64,000 bases of DNA from Podospora pseudoanserina (lineage: Eukaryota > Ascomycota > Sordariomycetes > Sordariales > Podosporaceae), in NCBI RefSeq assembly GCF_035222485.1, contig NC_085924.1, positions 3,968,001 through 4,032,000 of the forward strand. Reading direction: 5' to 3'. This document shows, one piece after another, positions 34,741 to 46,300 of the stretch. Below the pieces are notes generated by a model. It did not search any database. It was not told the DNA's origin and was given only the letters and a program-made list of their open reading frames with translations. The position numbers and the translations under genes were made by a program. Numbering within the stretch: the first letter of the stretch is position 1; every line of letters starts with the position of its first letter.

Positions 34741-35190
34741 CTCAATCACAATAGTCTAGATACTAACGATTGTGACTTGTATTGCATACTTCGGAACTGT
34801 CTATCTACACCAGCCAGTTCCTCCGTATATTGAAATGGTGAGAAAACACACAAACCAACCACAACACCACAAATATACCCTCAACAGGGTCTCTGAATGG
34901 ACACACCTGCGTGGCAGTGGCTCGCTCGCAGGCCGCACTCCACGTAGGACAAAGAAAAGACTCTATGGGCTCGCAGACCACATAATAAGCACCTGATCGG
35001 CCTGATCAGAGGGCCAGAATTGCCTGCACGCGTGCAAGGCACAAAAATATGAAGAAATAAAAGTCGATGTCCTGTCTAAAATAGAATGTCCGAAGCAGAC
35101 CGCTTATATACATGACCCTTGAACCCCCGAATCCTCCGAGAGCCCCACTTCCTTACTCAAACCCTTAGGCCTGTGGCCGCACCCCAAACC
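34741..35190. other. unassigned repeat-like segment
   Basis: Normal-GC sequence without an open frame lies between repeat copy A and the truncated pogo element. It joins the transposon abruptly near 35190, so it probably belongs to another inserted element. Confidence 0.4.
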
Positions 35191-36136
35191 AGTAGTAGCT
35201 TTCGTAACCGTCGAGGATTAATAATTAGTAATTACCTTTTATATAAAACGCTATATAGTAATTAAAGTACTTAATCTAATTTAGGCTTACCGGATTAATA
35301 ATCTAGTTATTATCGGTAATTATAATACGTTAGGTAAACGGTAGGTTATATTTAGTATATTAATTAGTAAAGTAGTATTACGTAGCTAAAATAATAAAAG
35401 GAGGGATAGCCTAACCGAAGGTATTAACTCCTTAAATTACCGTTACCTATTCGCGGTTATTAAGCTAAGCTAATTTCGCCTTATTAAGGCCGTCTAAGGT
35501 CGTAATTACTATACCCGCGAAAATAATACTTATTATAAACCTAATCTTATCGAAGTTATAGATATCGTTATTTATAATACTATACTTAGCCTTAATATTC
35601 CGTATAAACGCGAACTACTTACTAATAATCTTTAGATCCTTACATTTGGCCCTCTGGTAGTCGTATCTACGCGTAAAGCGCGTACGGAGCTTTAGCTAGC
35701 ATTTAATAAAGTTATATGCCTAGAGTTTACTAATAGGGGGCGCGTCGCGTACGCGTAATAGTTAGTTAGCTATATCTTTTACACTATATAATCTTGGTGG
35801 AAAAGCTCGCGTATATAGCTTAATAATATATTAAATAATAGTATCTTCTTTGGATTAAGTAAGCTTTTTCGATTTGGGCATAGTATCGCGTCGTGCAGGC
35901 CGGCCGGCGCGTCGGTGTTTAAGCGTACTGCGATCGACGTTATATATCTTGGCTGCCGCTAATACACTTAGGTTTTTATTATTTTAAAGAGCCTAAAGGG
36001 CTAAGATTATATAGGCTTCCTTTGAAGTAGATGGCATTTTGGATTATTGAGAAAATTAGGTTTTGAGGGTGAGGTTAGGCGTTGCGTGAAAAAAGTGGTC
36101 GCTCGCTTATATTGGTCGCTCGCTTATAATGTACGT
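35190..36136 (-). mobile_element. pogo/Fot1-like DNA transposon, RIP-mutated and 3'-truncated
   Basis: The minus strand encodes a transposase thread starting at 36037 (MPSTSKEAY). It continues with SVLAAAKIYNVDRSTLK and RRAGRPARRDTMP, the psq-type helix-turn-helix of Tc1/mariner-pogo (Fot1) transposases, then ARAFPPRLYSV, RTRFTRRYDYQRAK and the start of the DDE catalytic region. Many in-frame stops are of the TAA/TAG kind expected from CpA-to-TpA change. The outer end (36095-36136) holds a terminal repeat with two copies of TGGTCGCTCGCTTAT, next to a TA target at 36137-36138. The thread breaks off in the DDE region near 35190, so the other terminal repeat is lost. It sits inside the caspase-like gene. 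Confidence 0.82.
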
Positions 36137-36138
36137 TA

Positions 36139-37620
36139 TCTACGTTGTTGGCATCGAGTTCTTGGTCTTCAGTTACAAGGAGATCGGATAAATTACTGAC
36201 GACCTCTTGAATGCGGGCGTCCCTGATGATGTATTTCGTGTTACCATCACTGAGAAGGACGTTAAATGCAATGGGCTTCTCGTGAGTGCCATTCGTTGGG
36301 ATACCTTCCAGAGATTGCTCCCTGAGCGCTTTGGTCCATTGATACTGGCATGGAGACTGTTGGGGACCCATATGGCAAACTTTCGAAGCGCGGCTCTCCT
36401 GCGGGAACTGCAAACCATCCAGTTTGGGCAGTATAGCCTCGCTCTGGCTGAAGTAATGATGTTAGCGGTCCCGATGACCCTGCCTGACACATGATCTTCG
36501 ATCGAGTCGTCCCTCCGTAAATGGAGGACAGATGCCAAACTCATCTCCTAGACAAATTCCATGAGCTCGCCCACCGTGTATCTGGAGAGTCCCGTCCGAG
36601 AGCCTCGTAATTGTAACAAATGCTGAGGTGTTCATATTCGTTGTAGAGGCGGAATGTTCGAAGAAAGACCGATGCTTGCTTCCATAAAGTTCGGGACTTT
36701 GTCGTGAGCAGTACTCCCGCACCTTGGCCCTCACATAGCTGTACATATCCCGTTGCCTTTTCCCGAGTCCACCATACTCCTGAAGAGCCTTGAGCAGAGA
36801 GTATGAGAGGACTCCATGGTGAAATCCATCAGGAAATTCGAACTCATGGGCTTTCTCGTGCGGGCTGCTTGCAGTCATCACAGCATACCTCGTGGGATTC
36901 AAGAGCCAGTTGTACTGCATCAACGCATCCCGGATTATTGTTGATGGCTGTATGTCATCCCGTACTGACGCTTCCCCAGTCTCCTTGGTCGTCGCGACAT
37001 GGCTGAAAGGAACGAATCGGACTTCGAGGTCATCATCACGATAGAAGCTACCAGAGAAGCAACAGACTAGGACAACCGTGACGAATAATCCCTTATCCAC
37101 CAACCCTTTCAAAAATTGCCCAAACTTTGATCCTCGGAGAAATCTGAGCGAGTTGGGGTTTCCCGGTTATCGTAAGACCGCCAAAGTCAAGTCTCCAGTT
37201 GAAGACCTGGAGAAGGAGCCGTACGGTAGGCATCGAGTCCCATGCCCAGAAAAATGGATGTAGACAAAGTCACCACTCCCGCCCTTTTGTTTGACCGTGT
37301 TTATAGCAGCCACAAAATTTCGGTACGTTGCTTCAGCCAACTGGACAGAGGCTCGCTCTTTGTGCGTGGATACTAGTACTTGATGAGGTGCATGTCAATA
37401 GTTGAATTTAGGCATCTGGCGCTGCTGACTGAAAGTATGCCCCGATGTCCAAAACATCGTTTACTGATCCCTGGAGTGGCTTGTCAGGGTTGGAGTTGAT
37501 GCCGACGAGGATCGCGAAGCGAGAAGCCTGTGCATGGCTTCGAACTTGAACCTCTAGGAATGCTGGTAATTCTATAGAATCGTTGCTGGGTATCGCCGAG
37601 TCAAATGACAGCAGATGCTA
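36139..37620 (-). pseudogene. broken caspase-like (peptidase C14) gene interrupted by a transposon
   Basis: Minus-strand pieces read as a caspase-fold domain. The N-terminal strand is FAILVGINSNPDKPLQGSVN (about 37525-37460). DFVYIHFSGHGTR with the His-Gly dyad lies at 37275-37235. LFVTVVLVCCFSGSF with the catalytic Cys lies near 37060; most relatives have Asp before the CC pair where this has Val. A downstream region (VMTASSPHEKAHE, AHGICLGDEFGICP, FNVLLSDGNTKYIIRDARIQ) matches the usual C-terminal extension of such fungal proteins. The frame is broken near 37400, by a TAA near 37165 and by a shift near 36500. The homology thread runs to the TA at 36137, where the pogo-like element begins, so its 3' part is missing or lost. 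Family members are tied to programmed cell death or act as effector domains of NLR-like proteins. Confidence 0.75.
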
Positions 37621-38460
37621 GTGTCAGTGATATTCGTTGTACAGAGACGCCTTCTCTCCGCAGAAGGATCATCGAATGATAACAGGGTGGTGAATATGGT
37701 TAATTAGCTCGACTACCGTGGAAAAGACAGCAAATTTAATTGAGGAGAAGGTTGCTGCATGTATTCATCAGAATGGCAGCCCGACCCAGACTGCCAAAAG
37801 CTTCCAGCGCCCACGACCCGGGCCACCACCGAGACACACCGCTTCCCGCATAACCCACATTTGATCAGGCTGCCGCCAGATCATCCACATCTATCTCCTC
37901 TCCATTTCGGACCGGGTTGCCCTTTCACCTTGATGAGATAGTTACATACTCTTCGTGACTGGTCATGGGTTCTTTCTTCCTGGTAAGCAACAGCAAAGTT
38001 TTTTTGTGGACTGGTATGCTAAAGGTTCGAAAATAAATTCCTTCCACGACCTCTACCAGAAGAGTTTGCTGCCCGACCATGCGTCATCTGTTGCAGAAAA
38101 CACCTGGTTGGTGAGGCAGTCTAGCACTGGACGTCACGGGAGGCAGTGCCCCTTGCTTGGCATGCATTGAGTAGGTATGTATAAAAACCCGTCAGAATAG
38201 CGGCTGAGCATGGCTGACAGATTTGTTCAAAGAGACCACGAATCTGGGACAAAAAACGCTAAATGTTTTCAGTCAAAACAGTTCAATGCATTTAATCCCA
38301 AGCACTTGCATGCACTCAGTCAAATGAAGCCCCTTTCTCTTTATCTTCTCGCGTTAGGGAACACTTCTCCAGGACCTCCACTTCCGAACCACACCATCGG
38401 CATGAAAAAGAGTATTGACAATCTCAAATCATGGCGTTGTATGACCTGTTCATAGACTAA
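37621..38460. other. intergenic, no gene seen
   Basis: About 840 bases between two relic genes. Open frames are short and without family signal. Confidence 0.5.
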
Positions 38461-39391
38461 CCGAAACTGGCACAGTCAAGGACGTCAGAAATGGGTATCC
38501 ACGTTACACAGCACTGCTGTCCACTCACGACCCCTATCTTATTTGCCGGCGGTTCACCAAGATCAGAGCTAGGCTTATGCTCTTGAAGAAGGATAAGCTC
38601 TGCGTGTTGGAACAGACACTCGATAAAATCTACCAAGAAGAAACCTCTCCGCTCTTCCTCGGGATGAGCCGTCTTGATCAGAATCCAGCTAGACAAGATG
38701 TTTTGTCAGAAATCGAATCCTCTCTTGCCGAGTATGATGCATTCGTGGAGAGAACTCATCGCACGCTATTGCTTGCGCCCGGCCATCCCAGAGACGTCCA
38801 AAGTCTTCGTAACTAGCTTGAGGGGACGGGTTGCATTTCCAAGGTCGAACAATCGTATATGTCCCACAAGGGAGAACTCGCATGCTTGGCTCCGCCCGGT
38901 GATACCGCGTTATTTCACCTGGAGTCATGGATGGAGGACAAACTTCGTCAGTTGTTTAAATCCTCTTTCAGAAAGCTACGTACTAACCCTACCCCCTGGG
39001 AAGGTAAAAGGCTGACGGCTTCATTGAGCAGAGCCCATATCACAATCTTTTGTCGGATCGGAATGGTTTTATGTATACCGGCCCATGGGTTAAACGAACA
39101 GCAAAAGTACTTTGTTGTTTTTGATCACACTCCTACTGATCATGCCGTGGTTTTTTGAAAATCTCACCAACATCTTGTCCATCAGACTCTTCGTAGTCAT
39201 GGCATGCATTATCTCTTACCTCGTCATACTCTTCGCCTTAACCAAGTCAAGGATCATGGACTTGGTGTTGGGAGGTGCAACGTGAGTTCTCGAGCCCAAG
39301 ACTTTTGCGTAGCCTTGGTGTGTACTCATCCGAGACTTTTAGGTATGGCACCGTTCTTATTGTCTTGGTGTCCAGTACCACGGACCACTAG
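38460..39391 (+). pseudogene. broken DUF6594 membrane-protein gene
   Basis: The plus strand carries the DUF6594 thread: NGYPRYTALLSTHDPYLICR, FTKIRARLMLLKKDKLCVLE, LDQNPARQDVLSEIESSLAE and the SLRN motif. After SLRN a TAG stands where the family has Trp, and the same frame continues (EGTGCISKVEQSY, then GDTALFHLESWMED). Two C-terminal membrane spans follow in another frame (NILSIRLFVVMACIISYL and GTVLIVLVSS), joined by an intron with donor GTGAGT at 39282 and acceptor TTTTAG at 39342. The frame changes at least once near 39030-39130. DUF6594 proteins are fungal, of unknown function, often near HET genes, with cytosolic helices and a C-terminal membrane hairpin. The Trp-to-stop change is of RIP type. 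Confidence 0.75.
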
Positions 39392-39685
39392 AATATTTGG
39401 AATGGCAACAACACAGCTTTCTGGGGATAGCAGCCTTTTCAGCCGGTCGTTCTATAGATCTTGGTGTACATATGCTACAAAACATCCATGCACACACATC
39501 ACACATAAAACGAACGTGCGACCACTGCACTTGACCCCGAGATTACCACAGGTCGGCGCGGGTACATCTCGAACCTACTCAGGGTCCATATACAGCCTCA
39601 CAAACGCATAATCCTCAGGACTACCTGCGATCGTGGGAACCGTTCACAAACTTCACTCCCTCCATCCTCAGATCAGCCAGGCTGA
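39392..39685. other. intergenic, no gene seen
   Basis: Tail-to-tail spacer between the DUF6594 relic and the membrane protein gene. Confidence 0.4.
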
Positions 39686-41607
39686 TTATAAATGCGGCAA
39701 AAACTCCGTCCACTCCACCGTCTCATACAACCCCCTCGGCGCCCCCCTCAAACTCACAAAAGCCTCCACAACCAAATACACCCTCGCAACCACAAAGCCC
39801 CCAAAACCACATACACCCCCAACCTCCGTCCCCACCTCACCAATTTCCCCCGCCCCTTGCCATCTTTCCCCGTCAAAGTAATCGGCATAGAAGGATTAAC
39901 CCCCGAAACCCACCCATCAAACCCAGGCCAGCACTGCCTCGCAGAGAAAAAACCCCACAACACCACACCCGAAGCCGTTATCGTCAACGCAGAAACAATC
40001 CACAGTATCCTCTCTGCCTCTGCAACAAAGCTAAACGTCTCGAAATTGTTGAAGCCCGCTGAGCAATGCAGCGCTCCATAAGCTGCGGCTGTGGCAGCGA
40101 GTACGGCACGGAGGCGGTCACGGTGGATGTTGACTTGGCCAAGGGAGAGTTTATGGAGAGAGGGGAAGTTGACTATGTGAGGGGCGAGGTAATCTGCCTC
40201 GCCGAAGAAGTGGGCTAGTTTGGGGCCGAAGCCGAGGGTGAAGTAGTAGGGCTGGTAGTCGGGACGGGAGGAGCAGAGGGTGCGTAGGCGGTCGGCGGCG
40301 TGGGAGGCGGTTTGGAGGAGGGGAGGGGGGATTAATGGTCGAGTTTGCGCGGTAGGGTCGGTGGAGGAGGGAGGTTTTTGAGCATCGGGGAAGCCACGGC
40401 GGCAGTAGCGGCTGTGTCGCATGGAGAAGGTGTCGTATGGAGGCTTGAAGTAATCGAGGCATTGAGGGGAGACCAGGGGTGCGTTCAGGTTGAATTGGTA
40501 GCGATAACTGGTGTTTCTTGCATTTGGTGGTCTCTTGCTCTCAGCTGTGGCCGTGTCGGTTTCGGACCAGAGCTGACCAAAGCCGAGGAAGGCAGCTGGG
40601 TTCCTGGAGCCAGGGGACCCGATGGAGAGGTGGGTTCTCAGTTCTGACAGCTCTTGACGGGAAGTCTGCGAGACAAGTGCGGGTGTTTGATCTGGCGAGG
40701 AAAGTGCTGGCGATGGATAACTCTCTGGCAGTCTCCAAATCCTTTCATCATCTTCGTCTTCCACCACATGCACAAAGCACCTGATGTCCATGATTCCATG
40801 CTCATCCACGCCACTTGTCTCTGGCGAGCAGAGGTGCATGAGCGCCAGCGCCTCGCTCCTTCTCTCATCAACTGGGAGCAACGTCGGCACCAGAATATCC
40901 AAGGGCTTGTGCCACCACAGCAGGTAGATACCCAGCGCACAAGCAACATGCCCGCAGGTGTTGATCTCCAACAAAGATATTGGCAGATGCTTTGTCGCTC
41001 GACCAATCACCTGAATCACCATCCACCCAGCCTGGAAACAAACAATGCTCTTTGCCAGCCAATCTGCCTTGCTCTTATCCCTAATCTGAGACTCTTGAAT
41101 GGTAGGCAGATCCCCCAAGAACGACAACAGTCTGATACCCTCAGCGGTAACAGTCACTCGCCTCGGCTTTCCATCGACATCCATCCCAGCAGACTCAGGG
41201 AGATCAGCCACAAAGCCGCCCATAACGGCAAAGAAGCACTGCCCAACATCCCAGACTTGCCCGTTACCACCCCGACTCTTGACATCAATTTCGATTTGCC
41301 CCTTCAGCCAGGTAGCGACAATGAACTGCGCTGCTGCTGTAGCCACAACCACCTCAGGCGCGAAGATTCCGTAGACGACCCATTTCGCCTTGTCAAGAAA
41401 CTGAAGCCGAAGGCTGTTACTGTGAGACTCGGGTGGTACGTTGAGGTGGAGTGCTGAGAAGACGCAAAGTGTGAGGGTAACGACACATGAAAAGACAAGA
41501 GAGAAGGTACCCCGCCCATTGGGTTCAGGCTGCCAGCCTATTTTGTCATCCTCTCCAAAGACGAAGCCCAAGAAGAGGAGAAATAGCACGGCGCTAAATG
41601 TTGCCAT
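39686..41607 (-). CDS. polytopic fungal integral membrane protein, 3' end frame-shifted
   Basis: One long frame (41607-39754) encodes 617 residues. It belongs to a fungal-only membrane family of unknown function, recognisable from the N-terminal GW-x-P-x-P-N-GRGTFSLVFS motif, FSALHLNVPPES, a KWVVYGIFAPEVV span and an interior TAEGIRLLS motif. Hydrophobic spans include the N-terminal segment, the FAPEVV segment, a WMVIQVIGRA segment and several at the C-terminus. Family members usually end with a span followed by an LR-x-x-P...Y-x-T...W motif. Here that ending (VEAFVSLRGAP, then LYETVEW) is present but in another frame, ending at TAA 39686-39688. The long frame stops early at 39754. A one-base change near 39800-39850, in a run of C/G, would explain this. 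The gene may be freshly damaged, or the assembly may be wrong there. Confidence 0.75.
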
Positions 41608-42229
41608 TTGGCTGAAGCACCATTATCATTTTCAGCACTTCTGCTGCACAAGTCAAATCTGAGGTGCAGTTGGGAAGGGCTTTTGACCTGCCCAAGATAA
41701 CGACAACACCTGCAGCTGAAAGATTGAGGTTTTGTGGGCGTTGCTGAGAAGTTGCCCACTTAGTATGAGTGTGCCTGGATAAGCCGACTCCTCAGCGAAT
41801 GAGAATGCTACAATTCTCCAAGCTCCGTCTTACGCGCTGACGCATCCACACCTGATGCGACTTTGCTGGATTACTTCCTTGGCTGGGGTTTGTGTCGAGG
41901 AGGCTGAAGAAACAAGACAAGGCAGACTGGACAATATGGGTTAAACCTGCTGTGATGTGTAGGTAACTGGTGATTCTCCAGATTGTGTTCGACACAACCA
42001 TGAGGCCGTAAGCCATGGAGACGGGTTTTGCACGAATACTTCACTTCAGCATCACCGAAAGAGTTCAGTGATTCATTTTCACCTTTGATTGCAACGTTCA
42101 TCAAGTTTCATCAATTTATGCAAACCTCCCCTCTAGCCCCTACCTGTCATTGCCCTGCCCCACGGCGATCAAAAACCACCCTTAATCCCCCCCAACGTTG
42201 AGTAATAAAGACTGTTCTTTCCAGCATTG
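41608..42229. other. intergenic, promoter of the membrane protein gene
   Basis: Normal-GC sequence with no supported gene. The base composition drops sharply after about 42230. Confidence 0.5.
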
Positions 42230-42985
42230 AGTATAAATCAAAATTACTAGTTAAATAATACAATAATCCTTTCAAAAATCTAAGTTATCTATTTACTCCA
42301 TTTTTTCCACTTTAGTATTGAAGTAGATCTAGTTTTTTATAACGATAATAATAATAATAATAATAATAATAATATATTCAGAGCCAATCAAATTTAAACT
42401 TTTACTTAATAATAACCGATTTACTGTAATTATTGCAATTTAATTAGTATAAAGTTAATTAAATACATAACTTTAATTAATAAAAGAATTATATATTAAC
42501 ATATTATTATTATTTATTTTAAATTTTAAATAACATAAATTAAAACATATTTTTTTAAAAAAATTAAAGTATATCAGAGATTATGTATTTTTGATTTAGT
42601 CTATAGAGGTTTAATTTAATTTTTATTCTAATTTTATTCTTCAAAACTTTATTTTTAGAATCTTACTAAACAAGATACTATACCCTTAAATTTTATTTTC
42701 TTAGATATTAACATTATTATGTTTATTTGAAACTAAATCCAAATATAAAAACAAATCTATTACCTACGGTTTTCAATAAGTAATACTTCAATAAATTATT
42801 GAAATTAAAAATATATTATTAATAAAAAATATCCCGTTTAATTTCCCTTTATATTTTTAATTTTATTAACGATTTCTTTTGGAATATTTAATAAATGTAA
42901 CTAATCCTTCTCTTAAATCAAACTCATATATAGCATCTATTAATACAGCGAAAAAAAACAGTTAAATAGATACTTTATTGTCACA
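42230..42985. other. very AT-rich segment that is not of RIP type
   Basis: About 750 bases are extremely AT-rich but, unlike the neighbouring element, keep CpA/TpG dinucleotides and have almost no CpG. A short minus-strand frame ending near 42870 reads LIDAIYEFDLREGLVTFIKY before a TAA. This composition resembles mitochondrial or mitochondrial-plasmid DNA more than RIP product. An AT-rich intergenic block is the alternative. Confidence 0.45.
42346..42374 (+). repeat. (ATA)n microsatellite
   Basis: About nine perfect ATA/TAA triplets lie in the AT-rich segment. Confidence 0.9.
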
Positions 42986-43048
42986 ATCGTGGCTCAAGAA
43001 CCAACGCACGGGGCGCGGGACGCTCCTAGCCAATTATTACGGACCAAC

Positions 43049-43383
43049 TGTGACAAGGGCTGTAATATCAGGGCTTGGAACTCATGGTTCAATTCAGGCT
43101 AATAATCTTCAATGGCCTCGAAGTCTGTGATACCGAAAAGAAGAAGAAGAGATACAGTCTTGGTGTTTCTAAACGCGTATTTTATCCTTCCTCGCGTGGC
43201 CCGTGCCCTTGTTGGCCTCAGGCCATCGCTAAGTCCTTCGATATCCTCCTGGCCAGTGGCCTTCCTTTGATAACCGCCATGCCTCTGTTTGTCTGCCTCA
43301 CTTTAAATGAGAGGTTCTCAGTTACCCTCCCTTGCAGTTATCGGCGGTGTTATTGGGCCTGCAGGTAGTTGGCTTTTGCCGGT
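43049..43383 (-). repeat. 3' LTR (left) of the gypsy-type element
   Basis: About 335 bases closely match the right LTR, starting TGTGACAAGGGC on the plus strand. It is far less altered than the adjoining internal region. Confidence 0.82.
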
Positions 43384-46300
43384 ATTTCCCCCTTCTTATA
43401 CTCGCCCTCGTATCGGTTTTATGCCTTAAGGTGTTTTAGTTGTTATGGTTGCGTGAAAGGTTTAGTTGGCTATTAATCGAAAGGTTCTTTTAAACGGGCC
43501 TAATATTTTCTTATTTAGCTTTTTAGAGGGTCGACGGGTTTTAATATACCTAGCGTTAAGTATTATAAACTAATCCTATTTAAACAAAAGTATTTCTTTT
43601 CTCTTCGAGTTTACTTACCGCTTTATACGCTTACGGGTATCTTCTAAAGAATTCTACGCTTCTTTATAAACTTAGGTTATTTAGTATACGTATAGCCGGC
43701 TCGAAGGGTTATAAATAATAGTATTCGACGAGGGGTTATTAAAGGTAAGGTAATAACCGTAGTTAATAAAGAAAGGCGATATACCTATTAGTATTTTATA
43801 GGTATTATTATACGTAAATTCTACTATAGAAAGTAATTTATTTTAATTAGCTATTTCGTAGTTAATAAAGGCGCGGAGATATATCTTTAATTTTTAATTT
43901 ACGATTTTTATTTATCTATCTATTTAAGGATAAAAGGCTATATTTATACGGCTATTAATACCGACGAACTTTAGAAAGTCCTTCTAAAAGTATACGGTAA
44001 AGCGTAAATCGCGGTTAAAAATAATATTTACCGGTACGCCGTAAAGTCGTTAGTATTCGCGCGCGAAAATCTAAATTAAGTTATTAGTTTTCTTCGCTTC
44101 TATACGTAAAGGAATAAAGTATATTATTTTAATAAATATATTTATAATAACCTAAATCGAGTTACACTTAAAAAATAATAAAAAATCCGTAATAAAGTTT
44201 ATAGAGATCGCTTTCCACGGCTTTTACGGAATCTTTATTAGTTAAAGTAACCCGAAGGTATTATAGTGTAAGTACTTATTTTATTAATATTTTTTATATT
44301 TTCGTACGTATTCGCGAACTTCCTAATCTATACTTAGCTATTAAAAATTACGTCGAATAAGGTCGATAGTCCTATTTATACTTAAATAACCTACGATAAC
44401 GGAATTATATTTAGATTCGAAGATCTTTTTTCGCAATGCTAGGTCGTTAGGGATCCTCAATAGGTTATTATAGTATAGTAGACCGTAGTCCTCGTATTTA
44501 TTTTTAAACGGTATTACTAGATTCTTAATATAGTCGGTATCTCTATTAATAGCTATCTTAACCCGGGTAAGGAAATCGTTATTTTACGCCGAGGTAATTA
44601 ATATATTAGTAAGCCTTACGGAAGAAACTAGGAAAGAAGGTCCTTTATTTAACGGTAAAAAGTAATAATTTTTTAAAACCGAAGTAATCGGCTAATCTTT
44701 ATCTTCCCCTTTTTTAAGCCGATACTAATCGAGTTTTAAAAGTACGTCGGCTTTACCGTTAAATTGTTTAGACCGATATATAATAATAAAGTTATAGGCG
44801 GCGAGCTTTTACGCTTACCTTACTTAGCGTCTATTTAAGACCTTCGCTATAGTAAAGTATATTAGGTTTTAATAATCGGAATATACTTCGATATAATATT
44901 TTGCCCCTTCGAAGTATTTTTACTATTTTATAAAACAATTGACTATAGTTAATAGCTCTTTATTATATATTTTATAATTTATTTTTAGTTTAGTAAGCTT
45001 TCTAAAGTAAAAAGTAACCGGGTAGAGCTTACTATCGTTCCCTTTCTAGGACATTACTTTACTTAAGGCAAAGTTAGACGTATCCGTCTTTAGGACCGTT
45101 AGCTTTATTAGGTCGAAGTAAGCAAGGATAAGAGTAATAGTAAAGGCCTCCTTAAGCCTATTAAATATTATTTCTATAATTTATATTTATTTTTATTAAT
45201 GTATATCGAGCTTTAAGGATACCGTAAGGGCTTAAGTAATAGCAGAAAACCCCTTAATAAAGCGTCGATAAAAGTTAGCGAAGCCGATAAAGGATTAGGT
45301 AACCTTAAGTATAATAGGTCTTTCCCAATTTAAAATATAGTTTACCTTCTCTTTAGATATAAAGATCCTATACTTAAAAATAATATATTTAAGGTACTTA
45401 ACCTACCTTATAACCTATATATACTTCTTTATTAAAATAATAAAGTTATTCTCTTTTAACCGCCGTAATACTTTTTTCGTAAGCCGGTTATATTCCTCTA
45501 TAGTCTCGGCGTATATAAGGATATTATTAACGTACGCTAATACCCTTATATCGATTAGGTTACTAAAGACTTTATAGACTATAGCTTAGAAGGTAACTAA
45601 GGTATTAATTAGCCTAAAATATATAACCGTAAACTCGAAAAGACCGTAACGGTAGCGGAAGGCTATCTTCTACTTATCTCCCTCCTTAATTCGTACAAAA
45701 TTAAATCTACTTTTAAAATCGATTTTAGTAAAGTACTTAGCTCCGGTAAAACGATCTTATAACTTATTAATAAGTAATAGAGGATACCTATTAAAGATAG
45801 TAATACTATTAAGTACTCTCTAATCTACTACTAGTCGAAGGTCGTCTTTATACGTTCTTTTCTTCTCGATAAAGGCGTCTTTATTTATTATAAAGAGTAG
45901 AGCACTATAAAGGGACTTAAAAGGCCTAATCTTTCCTTCGGCTAGCATTTTATTTAGCTATATACGTAAGAACTTAAGCTCTTTACCGTTAAGGGAGTAA
46001 ATAGGCTCCTATAGTAATATTTTACTATTTATTAAGTCGATCGTATAGTCCTAGGGCTTATAATTAGGTAGCCTTTTAAATATATTATAAAGGACTAATA
46101 ATATTAGGTCCCGGAAGCGTTCGGGAATAAAGCTTCGATCGTCTTTAACGTTAAAAATAATTTTATTAGCCTTCCTAAATACCGATAGACTAATATATCG
46201 TTCGCGGTATATAGGAATAGTAAATATAATCTTTATAGGATTTTAATCGTAAAAGCTAATTAATTAGTATTTTTAAAGCTACTAGTATAGTAGGATAATA

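Noticed and set aside
35200-36010. AT-rich stretch first considered as part of an LTR element
   Set aside because: The minus-strand thread is a psq-HTH/DDE transposase, and the terminal repeat and TA target fit a pogo-type DNA transposon.
40654-41457. Plus-strand frame of 267 codons opposite the membrane protein gene
   Set aside because: Antisense to a recognised membrane family and without splice or family support.
42230-42985. Considered as the left extension of the gypsy element
   Set aside because: The target duplication and the LTR edge place the element start at 43049, and the dinucleotide pattern differs.
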